The translations under genes and the position numbers were made by a program. From Cellulomonas sp. C5510 (GTDB lineage: Bacteria > Actinomycetota > Actinomycetes > Actinomycetales > Cellulomonadaceae), in assembly GCF_019797765.1 (NCBI RefSeq), contig NZ_CP081862.1, positions 3,224,001 to 3,288,000 on the forward strand: a stretch of 64,000 bases of DNA. The letters are read 5' to 3'. Below, piece after piece: positions 43,800-53,156 of the stretch (within the stretch, counting starts at the first letter, position 1; the number at the start of each line of letters is the position of its first letter). Below the pieces are notes generated by a model. It was not told the origin of the DNA. It saw only the letters and a program-made list of their open reading frames with translations, and ran no database searches.

Positions 43800-46700
43800 A
43801 TGCCGCGTCGTTCGCTCCGTGCCTCGCTGACCGTCCTGGCGCTCGCCGCCTCCACGACCCTCGGGGCCGGCGGCGCCGCCTCCGCCGCGGGCCTCCCGCT
43901 GGACCGGTCCGCGGCACCGCCCGCACCGGCCTCCCCCGGTGCCGTCAGCGCGGACGCGGGCGGCCCGATCGCCCCGGACGACGTGCTCGCGGCGACGGCG
44001 GGGAAGATCGCCCCCGGGCTGGTGGACGCCGAGGGCACCGTCACCGCGTTCGTGCAGCTCGACACCCCCTCCGGCCTCGACGTGGCGGAGGACGGCGGTG
44101 ACGCCGCGGCGGTGCAGGACGCCACGGCGCAGGTGGAGCAGGTGGCCGAGGCCGTCGTGCCCGACGAGCAGGCACCCGGCGCCCGCGCCGCCACCCCGGA
44201 GCCGACGCGCATCGCGACGCTCTCCAACCTGGTGTCCGGGACGCTCGTCACGGGCGACGCCGCGCGGGTGCGGGAGCTCGCGTCCTCCGACGACGTCGTG
44301 GCCGTCTACCGCGTGACGACCAAGACCCCGGACAACTCCTCCACCGACGCCTTCACCCGCGCCCTCCAGGTGTGGCAGGACACCGGCGAGACCGGCGACG
44401 GCGTGCGGATCGGCGTCATCGACACCGGCCTCGACTACACGCACGCCGCGTTCGGCGGCCCGGGCACCGCCGAGGCGTACGCCGCCGCCTACGGCGCCGA
44501 CGGCACGCAGCCGGTGCCCGACGGCCTGTTCGACCCGGCCAAGTACCTCGGCGGGTACGACTTCGCCGGTCCGCTCTACGACGCCGACCCCGCGTCCCAG
44601 CTCCCCGGCGCGACCCCGACGCCGACGCCGGACGAGAACCCGATCGACAGCCCGTACACCTCGGACAACTCGGGGCACGGCACCCACGTCGCCGGCACCG
44701 CGGCCGCGTACGGCGTGCAGCCCGACGGGACCACCTTCCGCGGCGACTACGCGTCGCTGACCGACCTGTCCGGTTGGGAGGTCGGGCCGGGCTCCGCTCC
44801 CGGCGCCGGCCTGTACGCCCTCAAGGTGTTCGGCGACATCGGCGGATCGACCGACCTGACGGGGCTCGCCCTCGACTGGGCGGCCGACCCCGACGGCGAC
44901 GGCGACTACAGCGACCACCTGGACGTCGTGAACCTCTCGCTGGGCGCCTCCGCGACGCCCTCGGACGACCCCGACAACCTGCTGATCGACCGGCTCTCCG
45001 ACCTCGGCACCCTGGCGGTGCTGTCCGCGGGGAACTCCGGCGACATCACGGACGTCGGCGGCTCTCCCGGCTCGGCCGCCTCCGGCCTGACCGTCGCGAA
45101 CTCCGTCGGCAGCCCGCAGACCTACGACGGCGTCGAGGTCACCGGGGCCCCCGACGCCGCGCTCGTGCGCACCTGGTCCGCCCAGAACTCGATCTCCTAC
45201 GCCGGGACCGAGGACGTCACCGCGCCGGTCGTGTACCTGGGCGACGGCGTCGACGGCTGCACCGCGCTGGACGAGTACGCGGCGCAGGTCGCCGGGAACA
45301 TCGTCTGGCTGTGGTGGGACGACGACGACGCGACGCGGGCGTGCGGCTCCGGCGCCCGGTGGACCAACGCCGAGGCCGCGGGAGCGGCGGGCGTCCTGAT
45401 CGGCACCGAGTCGACCGTGTTCGCCGCCGGGATCGCCGGCAACGCGACGATCCCGGGCGCGCAGCTCACGGCCTCGTCGACGGACGCGCTGCTGCCCGCG
45501 GTCCAGGCAGGCGGCGTCACGGCGCACATCGGCCCGTCGCTGGCGGCGGCCGTCGTGGCCGACGAGGTGGGCGACGCGCTGAACCCCGGGTCGTCGCGCG
45601 GCGCGCACGGCTCGCTCGGGATCATCAAGCCCGACGTCGCGGCCCCCGGCACGCTGATCTTCTCCGCGGCCTCCGGGACCGGGAACGCCGCCCACTCGCT
45701 GTCCGGCACCTCGATGGCCTCGCCGCACGTCGCGGGCATCGCGGCGCTCGTCCGGGCCACGCAGCCCGGCTGGACGCCCGCGCAGGTCAAGGCGGCCGTC
45801 ATGAACACCGCGACGCACGACGTGTGGACCGGCGCGGGGCAGACCGGGACCGCCTACGGCCCGCAGCGCGTCGGGTCCGGCCGGGTGGACGCCCGCGCGG
45901 CCGTCGCCGACACCGTGCTCGCCTACGGCTCGGAGGACCCGGACCAGGTGTCCGTGACGTTCGGCGTCGTCGACGTCGGCGCCACGCCCGTCACGCTCCG
46001 CAAGACCGTGACGGTGCAGAACACGGGCGACGCGGCCGTCACGTACGGCACGGCGTTCCAGGCGGCGACGACCACCGGGGGCGCGACCATCACGACGTCG
46101 CCCGCGAGCGTCACCGTCCCCGCCGGCCAGCAGCGGCTGGTCACGCTCACGCTGACCGCCGACCCGGCGACCCTGGAGCGGGAGATCGACCCGACCTCCG
46201 CGACGTCCCAGGGCGGCGTGCCGCGCGAGTACGTGGCGTCGCTGTCCGGGCGCCTGGTGCTCACGGCCGGCGACGCCCAGCTCCGCGTGCCGGTGCAGGC
46301 CGCGCCGCGGCTGGTCTCGGAGCTCACGGCCGGCGACGTGTCCTTCCCGGACGCCGGCGCGGGCACCGCGCCGCTGACGCTGTCGGGCCGCGGCGTGGCC
46401 TCCGGCGGCTGGACGTCGCTGGTCGCCCCGCTCACCCTCGGCGCCACCAGCCCGAAGCTCGAGGACGTCCCGGGCTTCATCACCTCGGAGTCCGCGACGG
46501 CGTCGGGCGACCTGCGCTGGGTCGGCTGGACCTCCACGGCACCGCAGCACGCCGCAGCCGGCGGCGACCCGGCCGACGGCTACCTGGGGATCGGCATCGC
46601 CGTGGACGGCGACTGGGCGACGCTGGGCCAGGCCGTGCTGCCGGTCGTCGACTGGGACCTGGACGCGGACGGCACCGCCGACGCGCAGACCGTCGTGCGC

Positions 46701-48011
46701 AAGCTCAGCGACGCGGCGGACGTGACCGTCGCGGCGACGTTCGACCTCGCCACCGGCGCGCTGCTGGACGTCCAGGGCGTCAACGGGGCGTTCGGCGACG
46801 TCGACACGACGGTGTTCGACAGCTCGGTGCTGGTCGCGCCCGTGAGCATCGCCGCGCTCGGCCTGGAACCGGGCGCGACGCCGTCGGTGACGGTCTGGAC
46901 GGCCTCCGACTACGCCGCGGACCCGGACGGCCGGGTCGACGCCGCCGACGCGTTCAGCGTCGACCCGTTCGACCCGCCGTACTGGTTCGACTCCGGGGTC
47001 CCGGACACGCTGTGGTCGGTGGCCGCGGACGGCACGGAGATCACGGTGCACCGGTCCACCACGACCGGCGCCCCGGCGGACCGGCTGCTCGTGCTCCACA
47101 GCCACAACGCCGACCCCACGACCCGGGCCCAGGTGCTGGACGTGACGGTGCCGGAGGCCACGGCGACCAGCACGACGCTCGACGTCTCCGGGCCGGCGCG
47201 GGTCGGCAAGGACCTCACGCTCACCGCCACGGTCGCACCCGCGCAGGCCACGGGCACGGTCTCGTTCCGCGACGGGGAGACGGAGATCGCCACCGCGCCG
47301 GTCGCGGACGGCACCGCCACCGCGACCGCCCGGCTGGGCGGCGGCCGGCACAGTCTCACGGCCGTGTACGCGCCGGACAGCGGCGCCTGGGCGGCCTCCA
47401 CGTCCGACGCCGTGGTGGTGCAGGTGAAGAAGGCCGGCTCGAGCACGAAGCTCGCGCTCTCCGCCTCGTCCGGCCGCTACGGCTCCCCCGTGTCGGCGAC
47501 GGTGACGGTCACGGGACAGGGCGCCGTCCCGGCCGGCACCGTGGAGGTCCGCGAGCGCGGCACCGTCCTCGGCACCGCCGAGCTCGCGCCGGGCGACGGC
47601 ACCACGGCGACCGCGACGGTCGAGCTGCCGCGGGACCTGCGCGCGGGGTCGCACACCCTGACGGCCGTGTACGCCGGCAACGCGGACGTGCAGGGCTCGC
47701 AGGCGCAGAAGTCGTACCGGGTCACCGCCGTCACACCCCGGATCACGCTGAGCACGGCCTCCTGGACCGTCTCCCGGGGGACCACGCCGGAGGTCACCGT
47801 GACGGTGGCGGGCGTGCCCGACGGCCCCGTGCCCGGGGGCAAGGTCACGCTGCTCGCCGGCCTGCGGCCCGTGGGCACCGCGACCCTGACCGACGGCACG
47901 GCCACCTTCACCCTGCCGAAGGTCACGCGGACCACGACCGTGACCGCCCTGTACACCGGGGACGGCGGCTACGGCCCGACCCTGACGCTGGGGGTGCTGC
48001 GGGTGCGCTGA
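43800..48011 (+). CDS. Secreted subtilisin-like serine protease with PA domain and Ig-like repeats
   Basis: 1,403 residues from the ATG at 43800, chosen because it gives a clean signal peptide (RRSLRASLTVLALAASTT, cleavage near AASAAG); an upstream ATG at 43743 is less likely. An inhibitor-I9-like propeptide spans about residues 75-175. The S8 triad is D208 (GVIDTGLDYTH), H293 (NSGHGTHVAG) and S638 (SGTSMASPHVAG). A PA domain is inserted at about 470-590. After the catalytic part come an Fn3-like region and three Ig-like (Big_5 type) repeats to the end, each with a TAVYA or TALYT motif. No LPXTG or transmembrane anchor, so it is probably released. Role in extracellular protein degradation is inferred. 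Confidence 0.5.
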   Translation: MPRRSLRASLTVLALAASTTLGAGGAASAAGLPLDRSAAPPAPASPGAVSADAGGPIAPDDVLAATAGKIAPGLVDAEGTVTAFVQLDTPSGLDVAEDGGDAAAVQDATAQVEQVAEAVVPDEQAPGARAATPEPTRIATLSNLVSGTLVTGDAARVRELASSDDVVAVYRVTTKTPDNSSTDAFTRALQVWQDTGETGDGVRIGVIDTGLDYTHAAFGGPGTAEAYAAAYGADGTQPVPDGLFDPAKYLGGYDFAGPLYDADPASQLPGATPTPTPDENPIDSPYTSDNSGHGTHVAGTAAAYGVQPDGTTFRGDYASLTDLSGWEVGPGSAPGAGLYALKVFGDIGGSTDLTGLALDWAADPDGDGDYSDHLDVVNLSLGASATPSDDPDNLLIDRLSDLGTLAVLSAGNSGDITDVGGSPGSAASGLTVANSVGSPQTYDGVEVTGAPDAALVRTWSAQNSISYAGTEDVTAPVVYLGDGVDGCTALDEYAAQVAGNIVWLWWDDDDATRACGSGARWTNAEAAGAAGVLIGTESTVFAAGIAGNATIPGAQLTASSTDALLPAVQAGGVTAHIGPSLAAAVVADEVGDALNPGSSRGAHGSLGIIKPDVAAPGTLIFSAASGTGNAAHSLSGTSMASPHVAGIAALVRATQPGWTPAQVKAAVMNTATHDVWTGAGQTGTAYGPQRVGSGRVDARAAVADTVLAYGSEDPDQVSVTFGVVDVGATPVTLRKTVTVQNTGDAAVTYGTAFQAATTTGGATITTSPASVTVPAGQQRLVTLTLTADPATLEREIDPTSATSQGGVPREYVASLSGRLVLTAGDAQLRVPVQAAPRLVSELTAGDVSFPDAGAGTAPLTLSGRGVASGGWTSLVAPLTLGATSPKLEDVPGFITSESATASGDLRWVGWTSTAPQHAAAGGDPADGYLGIGIAVDGDWATLGQAVLPVVDWDLDADGTADAQTVVRKLSDAADVTVAATFDLATGALLDVQGVNGAFGDVDTTVFDSSVLVAPVSIAALGLEPGATPSVTVWTASDYAADPDGRVDAADAFSVDPFDPPYWFDSGVPDTLWSVAADGTEITVHRSTTTGAPADRLLVLHSHNADPTTRAQVLDVTVPEATATSTTLDVSGPARVGKDLTLTATVAPAQATGTVSFRDGETEIATAPVADGTATATARLGGGRHSLTAVYAPDSGAWAASTSDAVVVQVKKAGSSTKLALSASSGRYGSPVSATVTVTGQGAVPAGTVEVRERGTVLGTAELAPGDGTTATATVELPRDLRAGSHTLTAVYAGNADVQGSQAQKSYRVTAVTPRITLSTASWTVSRGTTPEVTVTVAGVPDGPVPGGKVTLLAGLRPVGTATLTDGTATFTLPKVTRTTTVTALYTGDGGYGPTLTLGVLRVR

Positions 48012-48144
48012 GGGGACACACCTCCCGGGTGGCGCGGCACGGAAGGGTGCCGCCCGCCCGGGGTCCAGGGGGCGGCCGGGCGGTCCGGGGTGATCCAGGG
48101 CCGGACGGCCGCGGCGCGGCGGCTCGGGGGAACCGGCCGCGCGG

Positions 48145-48173
48145 AGGGGGTCACCGGGGGGCGGTGACCCCCT
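48145..48173 (+). terminator. Subtilase terminator
   Basis: A perfect 11 bp stem with arms AGGGGGTCACC (48145-48155) and GGTGACCCCCT (48163-48173), 7 nt loop, followed by CUCUCAC. It also faces the 3' end of the convergent exonuclease gene. Confidence 0.5.
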
Positions 48174-48235
48174 CTCTCACGCACGGGCCCGACCGGGGCC
48201 GCCGCACCGACCGCCGTCGGCCCCGGGGTGGGTCG

Positions 48236-49231
48236 TCAGCGCTGCGCGAGCGCGGTCAGCACCCGGCGCACGCTCGACTCGAGCCCCCACCGCGCCGTGA
48301 GGTCGACGAGCGCCTCGGCGTCGACGGGCTGCCGCGGCAACGTGAAGCGCTCCGGGTCCGCCGCGCCGCCGGCCAGCCGCACCGGCGCGTCGGACGCGAC
48401 CCGCACGACACCCGGCGCGACCGCGAGGTACGCGTCGGCGTCGACCAGCCGGCGGCGCTGCGCGGCCGTCAGCCCGGCGTCCGCGGCGTCGCGCGCGGCC
48501 AGCACCGAGCGGAGATCGCCGTACCGCGCCAGCAGCGACGCCGCCGTCTTCTCCCCGATCCCGGGGACACCCGGCAGGCCGTCGCTCGGGTCGCCGCGCA
48601 GCACCGCCATGTCCGCGTACGCCGCGCCGGTGGCGACGGCGTACCGCTCGTGCAGCCGGGCCGCGTCCACCACCTCGACGTCCTTGATGCCGCGGACCGT
48701 GTACAGCACGCGGACGCCGGCGTCGTCGTCGACGAGCTGGAACAGGTCCCGGTCCCCGGTCACGACGAGCACGGGCGCGCCGGAGCCCGACGCGACCTCG
48801 CGCGCGGTGAGCGTGCCGATCACGTCGTCGGCCTCGTAGCCCTCGGCGCCCGCGCGCGCGATGCCCAGGGCGGCCAGCACCTCCGCGATCACCGGCACCT
48901 GCGGCGCGAGCGCGTCCGGCACCTCCTCCGCGACCGCGACGCCCGCCTCGGCCGCCTCGGCCGCGGCCTCCGCGCCGCCGACAGCCCGGTGCGCCTTGTA
49001 CGACGGGATGGCCGCGACGCGGAACGCCGGGCGCCAGTCCTCGTCCCAGCACGCCACGAGCCGCTCCGGCCGGTGGTCCGTCACCAGCCGCGCGATCATG
49101 TCGAGCAGCCCCCGCACCGCGTTCACGGGGGTGCCGTCCGGGGCGGTCACCGAGTCGGGGACGCCGTAGAACGCGCGGAAGTACAGCGACGCCGAGTCGA
49201 GCAGCATCAGCGAGCCGGGTCGGCTGGTCAT
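48236..49231 (-). CDS. Stand-alone 5'-3' exonuclease, Pol I 5'-nuclease type
   Basis: 331 residues. XPG/FEN-like nucleases cut flaps and remove RNA primers. Metal-binding acidic residues appear in LMLLDSASLYFRAFYG, ACWDEDWRPAFR, EGYEADDVIGT and VTGDRDLFQLVDD, and the helix-hairpin-helix in GVPGIGEKTAASLLARYG. The polymerase part of Pol I is absent, as in YpcP/ExoIX-like proteins. Start ATG follows GGAGG. The linker at residues 85-105 is Ala/Glu-rich. Confidence 0.5.
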   Translation of the reverse strand: MTSRPGSLMLLDSASLYFRAFYGVPDSVTAPDGTPVNAVRGLLDMIARLVTDHRPERLVACWDEDWRPAFRVAAIPSYKAHRAVGGAEAAAEAAEAGVAVAEEVPDALAPQVPVIAEVLAALGIARAGAEGYEADDVIGTLTAREVASGSGAPVLVVTGDRDLFQLVDDDAGVRVLYTVRGIKDVEVVDAARLHERYAVATGAAYADMAVLRGDPSDGLPGVPGIGEKTAASLLARYGDLRSVLAARDAADAGLTAAQRRRLVDADAYLAVAPGVVRVASDAPVRLAGGAADPERFTLPRQPVDAEALVDLTARWGLESSVRRVLTALAQR

Positions 49232-49346
49232 CGGTCCTCCGGGGCCTGGGGGTGACGGTGCCGCGGGGACACGGGCACGGCGGCAGTCTCGCCGGTCGCG
49301 CGCCGGGGCACCAGCAGCACGGCCCGCACGGACGAGCCCCTGCGCT

Positions 49347-49366
49347 CCCCGACCCCGGGTCCGGGG
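49347..49366 (-). terminator. Possible terminator after the DUF4126 gene
   Basis: CCCC-GACCC and GGGTC-GGGG pair with one bulged base, directly after the stop codon. Short and without U-tract; tentative. Confidence 0.5.
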
Positions 49367-49367
49367 C

Positions 49368-49949
49368 TCAGCGCCGGGCGGCCAGCCGCGCCAGGGTCAC
49401 GGCGACCGCGTCCTCCGCGACCGCGCCCCGCCAGTCCGGGCCCCGCTGCGCCGCCCACCCGCGCCACGCCGCACCGCCCCACGTGCCGGCGGTGGACCAC
49501 AGCGCGGCCGTCGCCGCCGGGAGCCACACCGACCGGCCCCGCTGCCGGGCGAGGGCGGCACCGCCGAGGGCCGCCGCGACCGCGCGGCTCTGGGGTCCGG
49601 GGGGCAGCAGCCGGCTCGGCGTGCTCGGCAGCTTGTCCCCGACGAGCTCGGCGGCCACGCCCGCCCGGGCGACCAGACGTGTGACGCCCCGCGACCCGGG
49701 GTCCGCGAGCGCCGGCGCGGCCACGGCGAGCGACGCCCGGCTGCCGGCCGCGACGCCGAGGGCCGCCGCGCGCAGCAGCAGGCCCGCCCGGCTGCCGGAC
49801 GCCGCCCGGCGGCCGTCGCCCGAGCGCCCTCGTGCGCGACCGCCCGCGGGGAGCGCGACGGTCGGGTCGGCCGATCCGGCCCGTCCCCGCCCCTGGCGCA
49901 CGTCGTGCCGGTCGTGGTGGTGGTCCCCTGCGCGGTGTCGTCGGCCCAT
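49368..49949 (-). CDS. DUF4126-like small membrane protein
   Basis: 193 residues. The part from about residue 55 resembles DUF4126 membrane proteins: hydrophobic helices with LLLRAAALGVAAGSRASLAV, the signature AELVGDKLPSTPSRLLPPGP and a glycine-rich AAALGGAALARQRG helix. The first 50 residues are His/Arg-rich and may not be real if translation starts later. Function of the family is unknown. Its upstream region contains the G9-C23 homopolymer. Confidence 0.5.
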   Translation of the reverse strand: MGRRHRAGDHHHDRHDVRQGRGRAGSADPTVALPAGGRARGRSGDGRRAASGSRAGLLLRAAALGVAAGSRASLAVAAPALADPGSRGVTRLVARAGVAAELVGDKLPSTPSRLLPPGPQSRAVAAALGGAALARQRGRSVWLPAATAALWSTAGTWGGAAWRGWAAQRGPDWRGAVAEDAVAVTLARLAARR

Positions 49950-50051
49950 GCCCCGACGGTCGCGCGCCCGGCGCCGGACGGCAACCGCAGCCGGGCGGCG
50001 TCCGCCGGCTCTGCGCCGCAGCGGTGGCCGCGACGGGCGGACGCGACGGGC

Positions 50052-50083
50052 GGGGGGGGGCCCCCCCCCCCCCCCCCCCCCCC
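50052..50083. repeat. G9-C23 homopolymer junction
   Basis: Nine G directly followed by 23 C in an intergenic stretch between the DUF4126 gene and the sigma-associated membrane protein gene. Such a junction can arise when poly-G read tails are joined in an assembly, or be a genuine slippage-prone tract. See findings. Confidence 0.5.
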
Positions 50084-50174
50084 AACACCCCCCGCCCGCC
50101 CCGCCCGTTCCTCCCGGCCGCCCCTCCGCGGCCGGTCACCGGGCCGTCCCGCGCCGGCTCCCCGGCGCCGGACG

Positions 50175-51665
50175 TCACCCGGCGAAGTCGAGCTGCTCCT
50201 CCGCGACGGCCACCACGCTCCACGTGCCGCCGTCCGTGTCCGTGAGCTCGTACGCCGGGACGAGCAGCGCGGCGCCGTCCGGCTGGTAGAGCACCGTGAG
50301 GCCCAGCCGGGCGCCGGTGAGGGTCACGTGCTGCACCGGCCAGGCGATGGCTGCGCCCGGCGTCGCGGTGGGCGGCACCGTCGGGTCGGCGGACGGGTCC
50401 GCCGTCACCGCCGCGTCGTCCGACGCCTCCGCACGGGCCAGGGGCATCACGCCGCCCCAGCCGCCGCCGAACCGCGGGTCCTCGAGCCGGGCCGCGGCCG
50501 TCGCCGCGCCGACCACCGGGTACTCCCCCAGGTCGACGAGCGGCGCGAGCCCGCCGTACAGCGACTGCACGCCGCCGTCGACCAGGGTGAGGTTCCAGGC
50601 GAGGCCCGTGCGCTGGCCGTCGACGACCTGGTCCGCGAGCACCGTGCTGGCCCGCGGGGTGCCCGCGTCCGCGACCTCGTACACGAACCCGTCCGGGTCG
50701 ACGCCCAGCGCCGCCAGCAGGTCGCGCGCCGCCGCCACCGCCGCGTCACCCGTCGGGGCGTCGCCGCCCGCGGTGGGGTCGCACGACGCCGACGGGTCGA
50801 CCGGCGCAGCCGGGTCGACGAGGCCGGGCTCGATGGTCGCGACATCGCCCGGGGCCGGTGCGGTGCCGTCCGAGCCCTCCGCGCCGTCCGAGCCCTCGGC
50901 GCTGTCCGTGCCGCCGCCCGCCTCGGGCAGGCCCGGCTCGTCGGCCGCGGACGCCGTGCACGCCCACGGGTCGCGGGTGGGGTCGTAGTAGCTGACGCTC
51001 GCGGTGCCGTCCGGCTGGAGGGACACGCTCGGACCGCTGCCGTCGTCCGGGCCGACCGTCCACGCCCCCCACTCCAGGCGCGGTTCGCCGGGCACGCCCA
51101 GCGCCGCCGCGACCCGCGCCGCCGTGTCCGCCGAGAACACCGACGCGGCGTCCAGCGCCCAGGCGTGGGCCGAGCCGGCGTCGTCCGGCAGGCCCTGGGC
51201 GGTGAACTCCGCGCGTCCGCTGCCGAACCCGGGGGCGATCCGCATGGTGTCCGCGCCCGTGGTCGCCTCCGGGCTGTCCGCGGCGCTGGAGAGCCCGGTC
51301 ACCCCGCCCTGCCCGAGCACGATCGGGTCGGCGGTGCCGGCCAGGTCGTCCCCGGCGCCGCCGGCCGCGCCGATCGCGTAGCCGCCACCCCCGGCCAGCA
51401 GGGCCGCGCCCACGCCCACCGCCGCGACCTGCAGCCACCGGCTGCGACGCCGTCCCGCCAGCGGGGTCACCGTCGCGCCGTCCGGGGGTGCCGCGGTGTC
51501 GTCGCGCGGCACCGCCCCGTCGCCCGCCGTGCGGTGGGCGACCTCGGCGCGCAGCGCTCCGGCGTCGAGCCGGGCGTCCGCCGCGGGGTCCGCGGCACGC
51601 AGCCGCGCGAACGCCTCGTCGTCCCCGGCGTCCCCGGGCTGCGGGTGGGGGTGCTGCTCGTCCAC
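50175..51665 (-). CDS. Single-pass membrane protein downstream of an ECF sigma factor
   Basis: 496 residues from a GTG at 51665 with AGGAGG upstream. A cytoplasmic acidic N-terminus of about 75 residues precedes one transmembrane helix (about 78-99, LQVAAVGVGAALLAGGGGYA), then a large extracytoplasmic domain rich in Asp, Ala, Gly and Pro. There is no HxxxCxxC zinc anti-sigma motif. Position 110 bp downstream of the sigma gene suggests an anti-sigma factor or a dedicated sigma target, as in similar actinobacterial pairs. No enzyme motif is recognised. Confidence 0.5.
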   Translation of the reverse strand: MDEQHPHPQPGDAGDDEAFARLRAADPAADARLDAGALRAEVAHRTAGDGAVPRDDTAAPPDGATVTPLAGRRRSRWLQVAAVGVGAALLAGGGGYAIGAAGGAGDDLAGTADPIVLGQGGVTGLSSAADSPEATTGADTMRIAPGFGSGRAEFTAQGLPDDAGSAHAWALDAASVFSADTAARVAAALGVPGEPRLEWGAWTVGPDDGSGPSVSLQPDGTASVSYYDPTRDPWACTASAADEPGLPEAGGGTDSAEGSDGAEGSDGTAPAPGDVATIEPGLVDPAAPVDPSASCDPTAGGDAPTGDAAVAAARDLLAALGVDPDGFVYEVADAGTPRASTVLADQVVDGQRTGLAWNLTLVDGGVQSLYGGLAPLVDLGEYPVVGAATAAARLEDPRFGGGWGGVMPLARAEASDDAAVTADPSADPTVPPTATPGAAIAWPVQHVTLTGARLGLTVLYQPDGAALLVPAYELTDTDGGTWSVVAVAEEQLDFAG

Positions 51666-51775
51666 GTCGGCCTCCTGGTCGCTGGCGCCCGCGGCATCCG
51701 GCCGGGGCGCGTCCACCCCCTTGTGTGTGGCGGACGTGCCCGCGCTTGCACCCGCCGGCCGCCCGTCGTGCCGGG

Positions 51776-52345
51776 TCAGTCGGCGGCCCAGACCTCGCGC
51801 AGCCGCGACCGCGCCCGGGAGAGCGCCGCGTCGGCGCCGCCCCGCGAGACGCCGAGCACGAGCGCCAGGTCCGCCCCCGTCATGCCCTCCCACGCGGTGA
51901 GCAGCAGCACCTGCCGGTCCCGCGCGCTCAGCCGCCCGAGCGCCTCGCGGACCCGCTCGTCCCGCACGGCCTGCACCGCGGGGTCCTCCGGGTCCGGCTC
52001 GTCCGGGACCTCCGCGACCGGGACCGGGCGGCCCTTGCGCCGGTGGTTCGCCAGCACGAACCCGGCCGTGCGGTACAGCCACGCGAGCTCCATGCCCTCC
52101 GGCAGCTCGTCGCGGCGCCGCCACGCCACGGTGAGCACGTCGGCCGCGAGGTCCTCGGCGTCCTCGCCGGCGCCACGGCGCAGCAGGTACCGGTGCACCG
52201 CCCGGGCGTGCGAGCGGAACAGGTCGTCGAACCACGCGTCCCCGCGGCCGGTCGCCGCGGCACCCGCGGGGGGCGGCGACCCCGGCGGGAGCGCGTCGGA
52301 GACGTCGGCGGTCGGCCCGGCGGCAGGCTGCTGGCGACTGTGCAC
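51776..52345 (-). CDS. ECF-family RNA polymerase sigma factor
   Basis: 189 residues from a GTG at 52345. Region 2 (FDDLFRSHARAVHRYLLRRG, EDAEDLAADVLTVAWRRRDE) and region 4 (LSARDRQVLLLTAWEGMTGA, LGVSRGGADAALSRARSRL) are clear, joined by an acidic linker. A disordered Pro/Ala N-terminus of about 35 residues is present. It would direct transcription in response to an unknown signal; the partner gene follows on the same strand. Confidence 0.5.
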   Translation of the reverse strand: MHSRQQPAAGPTADVSDALPPGSPPPAGAAATGRGDAWFDDLFRSHARAVHRYLLRRGAGEDAEDLAADVLTVAWRRRDELPEGMELAWLYRTAGFVLANHRRKGRPVPVAEVPDEPDPEDPAVQAVRDERVREALGRLSARDRQVLLLTAWEGMTGADLALVLGVSRGGADAALSRARSRLREVWAAD

Positions 52346-52469
52346 GCGATCCCCTCGGGTGGTCGGCCGGCGCCTGGGACGGGCCGGTGACCCTACTGTG
52401 TCGCGTCGCGCGCGCGACTTGCACCGGCTCGCGGGCCGGTTTCCCCGGCCGCCGGCGGCGGGTCCCCGC

Positions 52470-53099
52470 TCAGCGCGGCTCCGGGCCGACCGGCGAGATC
52501 CCGAGCTCGTGCACCAGCAGCAGGAACGCCCGCCCGTACGGCGTGGTCGCCGTCTCCCGTCGGACGCGGTGCCAGTCCACCTGCTCGCGCAGCGCCCGGA
52601 CCATCGCGATCATCCGCGTGAAGTCGCAGTAGTGCTCGCCGAGCACCCGCATCTTCGCGGAGATGATGTCCGTCGCGTCGAGCACCGGCATGCGCACCGC
52701 GAGCACCTCCATGGTGTCGCTGCGGGCCAGCATCTCCCGGGTGATCGGCTCCCCCACCATGCGGTAGAGCACGTCGACGAGCGCGCCGCGGTGGTACGCC
52801 TTGAACAGCCAGTTCTCGGCGGGCTCGTGCACCTCCAGCCCGGCGGCCGCGATCGCCTCCTGGGCCCGGGCCACGTCCTCCTGCGTCACCGCGAAGTCGG
52901 CGTCGTGGCTCGGCTCCGGCGCACCGCGGGCCCAGGCCGCGTACCCGCCGACCAGCGCGAACGGGATCCCCGCGTCCTCCAGCGCGACGGCCGTCATGCG
53001 CAGCGCGTCCTGCAGGGCCGCCCGCGGGTCGTCCGGCGCGGCGGCGCCCGCCTGGACCTCGGCACCCGGCGCGCCGGCTCCCTGCGATGCGTCGCTCAT
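52470..53099 (-). CDS. Nucleotidyltransferase-fold protein (AbiEii/DUF6036-like)
   Basis: 209 residues. The nucleotidyltransferase signature is Gly51-Gly52 followed by D66 and D68 (LVGGYAAWARGAPEPSHDAD), with a third acidic position likely in VDVLY. It resembles AbiEii or DUF6036 proteins that transfer nucleotides to RNA or protein. No AbiEi-type antitoxin is adjacent, so it is an orphan; its role is unknown. The ATG has no Shine-Dalgarno, and TACACA lies 7 bp before it, so the mRNA may be leaderless. Confidence 0.5.
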   Translation of the reverse strand: MSDASQGAGAPGAEVQAGAAAPDDPRAALQDALRMTAVALEDAGIPFALVGGYAAWARGAPEPSHDADFAVTQEDVARAQEAIAAAGLEVHEPAENWLFKAYHRGALVDVLYRMVGEPITREMLARSDTMEVLAVRMPVLDATDIISAKMRVLGEHYCDFTRMIAMVRALREQVDWHRVRRETATTPYGRAFLLLVHELGISPVGPEPR

Positions 53100-53144
53100 G
53101 GCGACGTGTGTACACGACGACGGGCGCAGCCGCAGGCCGACGGG

Positions 53145-53150
53145 GAGAAT
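53145..53150 (+). promoter_or_regulatory. -10-like box placed for a leaderless mRNA
   Basis: GAGAAT ends exactly 6 bp before the GTG at 53157, so initiation 7 bp downstream would start at the first base of the start codon. The hexamer is weak at its first position. Confidence 0.5.
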
Positions 53151-53156
53151 CGGGGC

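Noticed and set aside
43731..47654. 1,307-codon open frame antisense to the subtilase
   Set aside because: Composition is Arg/Gly/Val-rich with no domain, while the plus strand encodes a complete protease with its catalytic triad.
51666..52424. Extension of the sigma-associated membrane protein upstream into the sigma gene
   Set aside because: Residues are Arg/Gly/Ala-rich shadow of the sigma gene; the GTG at 51665 has a perfect Shine-Dalgarno.
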